Source: Phycisphaerae bacterium
GTDB taxonomy: Bacteria > Planctomycetota > Phycisphaerae > Phycisphaerales > UBA1924
Direction of reading: 5' to 3'
NCBI GenBank assembly: GCA_030432905.1
Contig: JAUILU010000010.1
Coordinates: 1 to 36,445 of the forward strand
DNA: 36,445 nt
The notes under the pieces were generated by a model that did not search any database, was not told where the DNA came from, and saw nothing but the letters and a program-made list of their open reading frames with translations. A program made the translations under genes and the position numbers. Positions 34,818-36,445 of this stretch are shown here, piece by piece; positions within the stretch are counted from its first letter, which is position 1, and the number at the start of each line of letters is the position of its first letter.

Positions 34818-36445
34818 ATGAACTCTCCCACACCCGAGTACACATCGTCAACCGAATCCAGCCATCGCACCGTGGCAGCGCTTGAGTCCTTATTGAATGC
34901 GGGACTGAGTACTCTGCCAGCCCGAGTCCTCGACAAGCGTCCTGATCTACAGGGCTGGAGCGAGTATCAAGAACGCCTGCCCACCAGCGCCGAGATCGCC
35001 CAATGGACTTCGAGAACCCCAGAGGCTCTGTGCATTGTCTGCGGACGGATCTCAGGCAATCTCGAGATGATCGACTTCGACCTGGAAGGTGCCATGTACT
35101 CCGCGTGGCGCGAGTCGGTTGAGATGCTCAGTCCGGGATTGCTCGATCGACTTGTCATCGAGTCGTCGCCTTCAGGTGGATTTCATGTCGTCTATCGCAA
35201 CGAGATTGAAGTCTGCGGCAGCGTCAAGCTAGCCAGCCGCGAGTTCCACGCTGACGACCGATCGCCGATGGTCATTGGTGGCAAGGAATACGCGCCTCGA
35301 CAACAGCCCGATGGCTCATGGGCAGTAACGGTGGTCGCAATTGAGACTCGAGGCGAGGGTGGCTTATTCCTTTGCGCACCTTCACCGGGATACGCGATCA
35401 TCCAGGGTGACCTCAGTCAGCCGACGACGATCACGAGAGATGAGCGTGACATCCTCCTCGGGTGCGCCTGGAAGCTCGACGAATCGAAGGGTGGTCGAGA
35501 GATCATCGGCGCCTCATCGGTCGGTCCGTCCGCCGGCGGTTTTCGTCCGGGCGACGACTTCAATAGCCGAGGTGACCCAAGACCAACGCTCGTCTCGCAT
35601 GGCTGGGTCAAAGTCAAAGATGGCGACAATGAACACTGGTGTCGACCGGGCAAATCAGAAGGAACCAGTGCCACGCTCAAGGATGGTGTGTTCTATGTGT
35701 TCTCAAGTAACACTGCACCCTTCGAACCGAGCAAGGGTTATTCGCCGTTTGCTGTCTACACGCTACTCGAACACCAAGGTGACTTCGCGGCGTCCGCATC
35801 CGTGCTTGCCTCACTCGGCTTTGGGACGCAGTCCCGCAATCCCAGCGTCGACCTCACGCCGTTCTATGACCTCCCACTGACCTCAGTTCGAATGAGCGAC
35901 TCGTTTGAACCTTCGAACCTCCCGGTGGAGGATCTCGTCTCACGACATCCACGGCTGCGACCCCCAGTCATTCATGGACTTCTTCGTGAAGGCGAGACTA
36001 TGAACTTGATCGCCGCTCCCAAGACGGGCAAGTCCTGGCTGACATTGGACCTGGCTATGGCGGTGGCCACCGGACGAACTTGGCTCGGCCGTTTCCCCAC
36101 GGTCCAAGGCGATGTCCTGATCATTGACAATGAGTTGCACCCCGAGACGACAGCTCATCGCATTCCTGCGGTCATGCAAGCCCGCGGCATTTCACAGGCT
36201 CAACTCAAGGGCCATCTGTTCATTCAGCACTTGCGAGGCAAACTACGCGATGTGGAAGACCTCGCAGGATACTTCAAATCCGTGGAGCGCTATGAGTTCA
36301 AAGTAGTCGTCCTCGATGCTTTCTATCGTTTCATGCCTGTCGGCAAGGACGAAAACGACAATGGCACGATGGCCAACATCTACAACGACATCGACAAAAT
36401 CGCCAACATGATCAACTGCTGCTTCGTGATGATCCACCACACCTC
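34818..36445 (+). CDS. Primase-polymerase fused to RepA/RecA-like helicase (partial, 3' end outside window)
   Basis: Open from ATG 34818 (AAGGAGC upstream) to the window edge: 542 residues so far. The N-terminal prim-pol domain has LDKRPDLQGWSEYQERLPTS, the catalytic pair in MIDFDLEG (Asp86, Asp88) and SSPSGGFHVVYRNE (the conserved SGGxH). A C-terminal RecA-fold ATPase begins near residue 385: Walker A APKTGKSWL (400-408), DVLIIDNEL, the Walker B-like KVVVLDAFYRFMP, and VMIHHT as the sensor histidine. This pair is typical of replication proteins of plasmids, phages and integrative elements. It should synthesise primers and unwind DNA. The remainder (helicase end) is not in the window. Confidence 0.88.
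   Translation, partial: MNSPTPEYTSSTESSHRTVAALESLLNAGLSTLPARVLDKRPDLQGWSEYQERLPTSAEIAQWTSRTPEALCIVCGRISGNLEMIDFDLEGAMYSAWRESVEMLSPGLLDRLVIESSPSGGFHVVYRNEIEVCGSVKLASREFHADDRSPMVIGGKEYAPRQQPDGSWAVTVVAIETRGEGGLFLCAPSPGYAIIQGDLSQPTTITRDERDILLGCAWKLDESKGGREIIGASSVGPSAGGFRPGDDFNSRGDPRPTLVSHGWVKVKDGDNEHWCRPGKSEGTSATLKDGVFYVFSSNTAPFEPSKGYSPFAVYTLLEHQGDFAASASVLASLGFGTQSRNPSVDLTPFYDLPLTSVRMSDSFEPSNLPVEDLVSRHPRLRPPVIHGLLREGETMNLIAAPKTGKSWLTLDLAMAVATGRTWLGRFPTVQGDVLIIDNELHPETTAHRIPAVMQARGISQAQLKGHLFIQHLRGKLRDVEDLAGYFKSVERYEFKVVVLDAFYRFMPVGKDENDNGTMANIYNDIDKIANMINCCFVMIHHT

Larger units (their letters stand above)
30745..36445 (+). mobile_element. Integrative/plasmid-like element core (recombinase, regulators, sigma factor, primase-helicase)
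   Basis: Rightward block with a small ORF, DUF2924, serine recombinase, HTH, Cys-HTH, sigma factor and primase-helicase. Bases from about 33260 to 34200 look AT-richer than the metal island. The adjoining restriction operon may be cargo. No att sites or direct repeats were found, so the left limit is not known, and the right limit lies outside the window. Confidence 0.55.

Overview
The window is a high-GC bacterial segment whose gene families (RND pumps carrying heavy-metal-binding domains, DUF3347, DUF2924 with a serine recombinase, paired HsdM) would suit a Gram-negative such as a planctomycete. That placement is inference: no rRNA or other phylogenetic marker is present. All genes are packed tightly, with many 4- to 11-base stop/start overlaps. 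No tRNA, rRNA or CRISPR array was seen.

Region 1 (1-2943) is phage-like or accessory debris. It holds the 3' end of a DNA methyltransferase, a P27-type terminase small subunit with no large subunit after it, a strong convergent hairpin, and three small leftward genes: a winged-helix-like protein, a histone-H1-like tail fused to a HARE-HTH domain, and a coiled coil. A short DXD glycosyltransferase that appears to lack its N-terminus follows.

Region 2 (2944-22867) is a metal-resistance island of two convergent operons. The rightward operon (2978-10114) encodes a His-rich secreted protein, an outer-membrane factor, an adaptor, an RND pump and a His-rich lipoprotein, which suggests a His-liganded divalent metal. 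The leftward operon (22867 down to 10237) encodes a Cys-rich secreted protein, CusC-, CusB- and CusA-like subunits, a periplasmic protein made of five YHS-like repeats, an APC permease and a CPC-type Cu(I) ATPase. Together these would lift copper from cytoplasm to periplasm (ATPase), bind it there (YHS repeats, metal-binding domains) and expel it across the outer membrane (CusCBA). No metal-sensing regulator is encoded in the window. The operons converge on a dyad-rich spacer at 10169-10214.

Region 3 (23453-30525) is a type I restriction-modification operon, transcribed leftward: two different HsdM genes, one HsdS and one HsdR, all overlapping.

Region 4 (30745-36445) is the recombination and replication module of a mobile element, transcribed rightward: a small ORF, DUF2924, a large serine recombinase and an HTH protein, coupled by overlaps; then a Cys-cluster HTH protein, a sigma-70-like factor, and a primase-polymerase/RecA-fold helicase that runs off the window. 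The combination of a private sigma factor, a Cys-cluster regulator, the recombinase trio and a primase-helicase, next to a double-HsdM restriction system and a copper island, is the part most likely to be an undescribed element.
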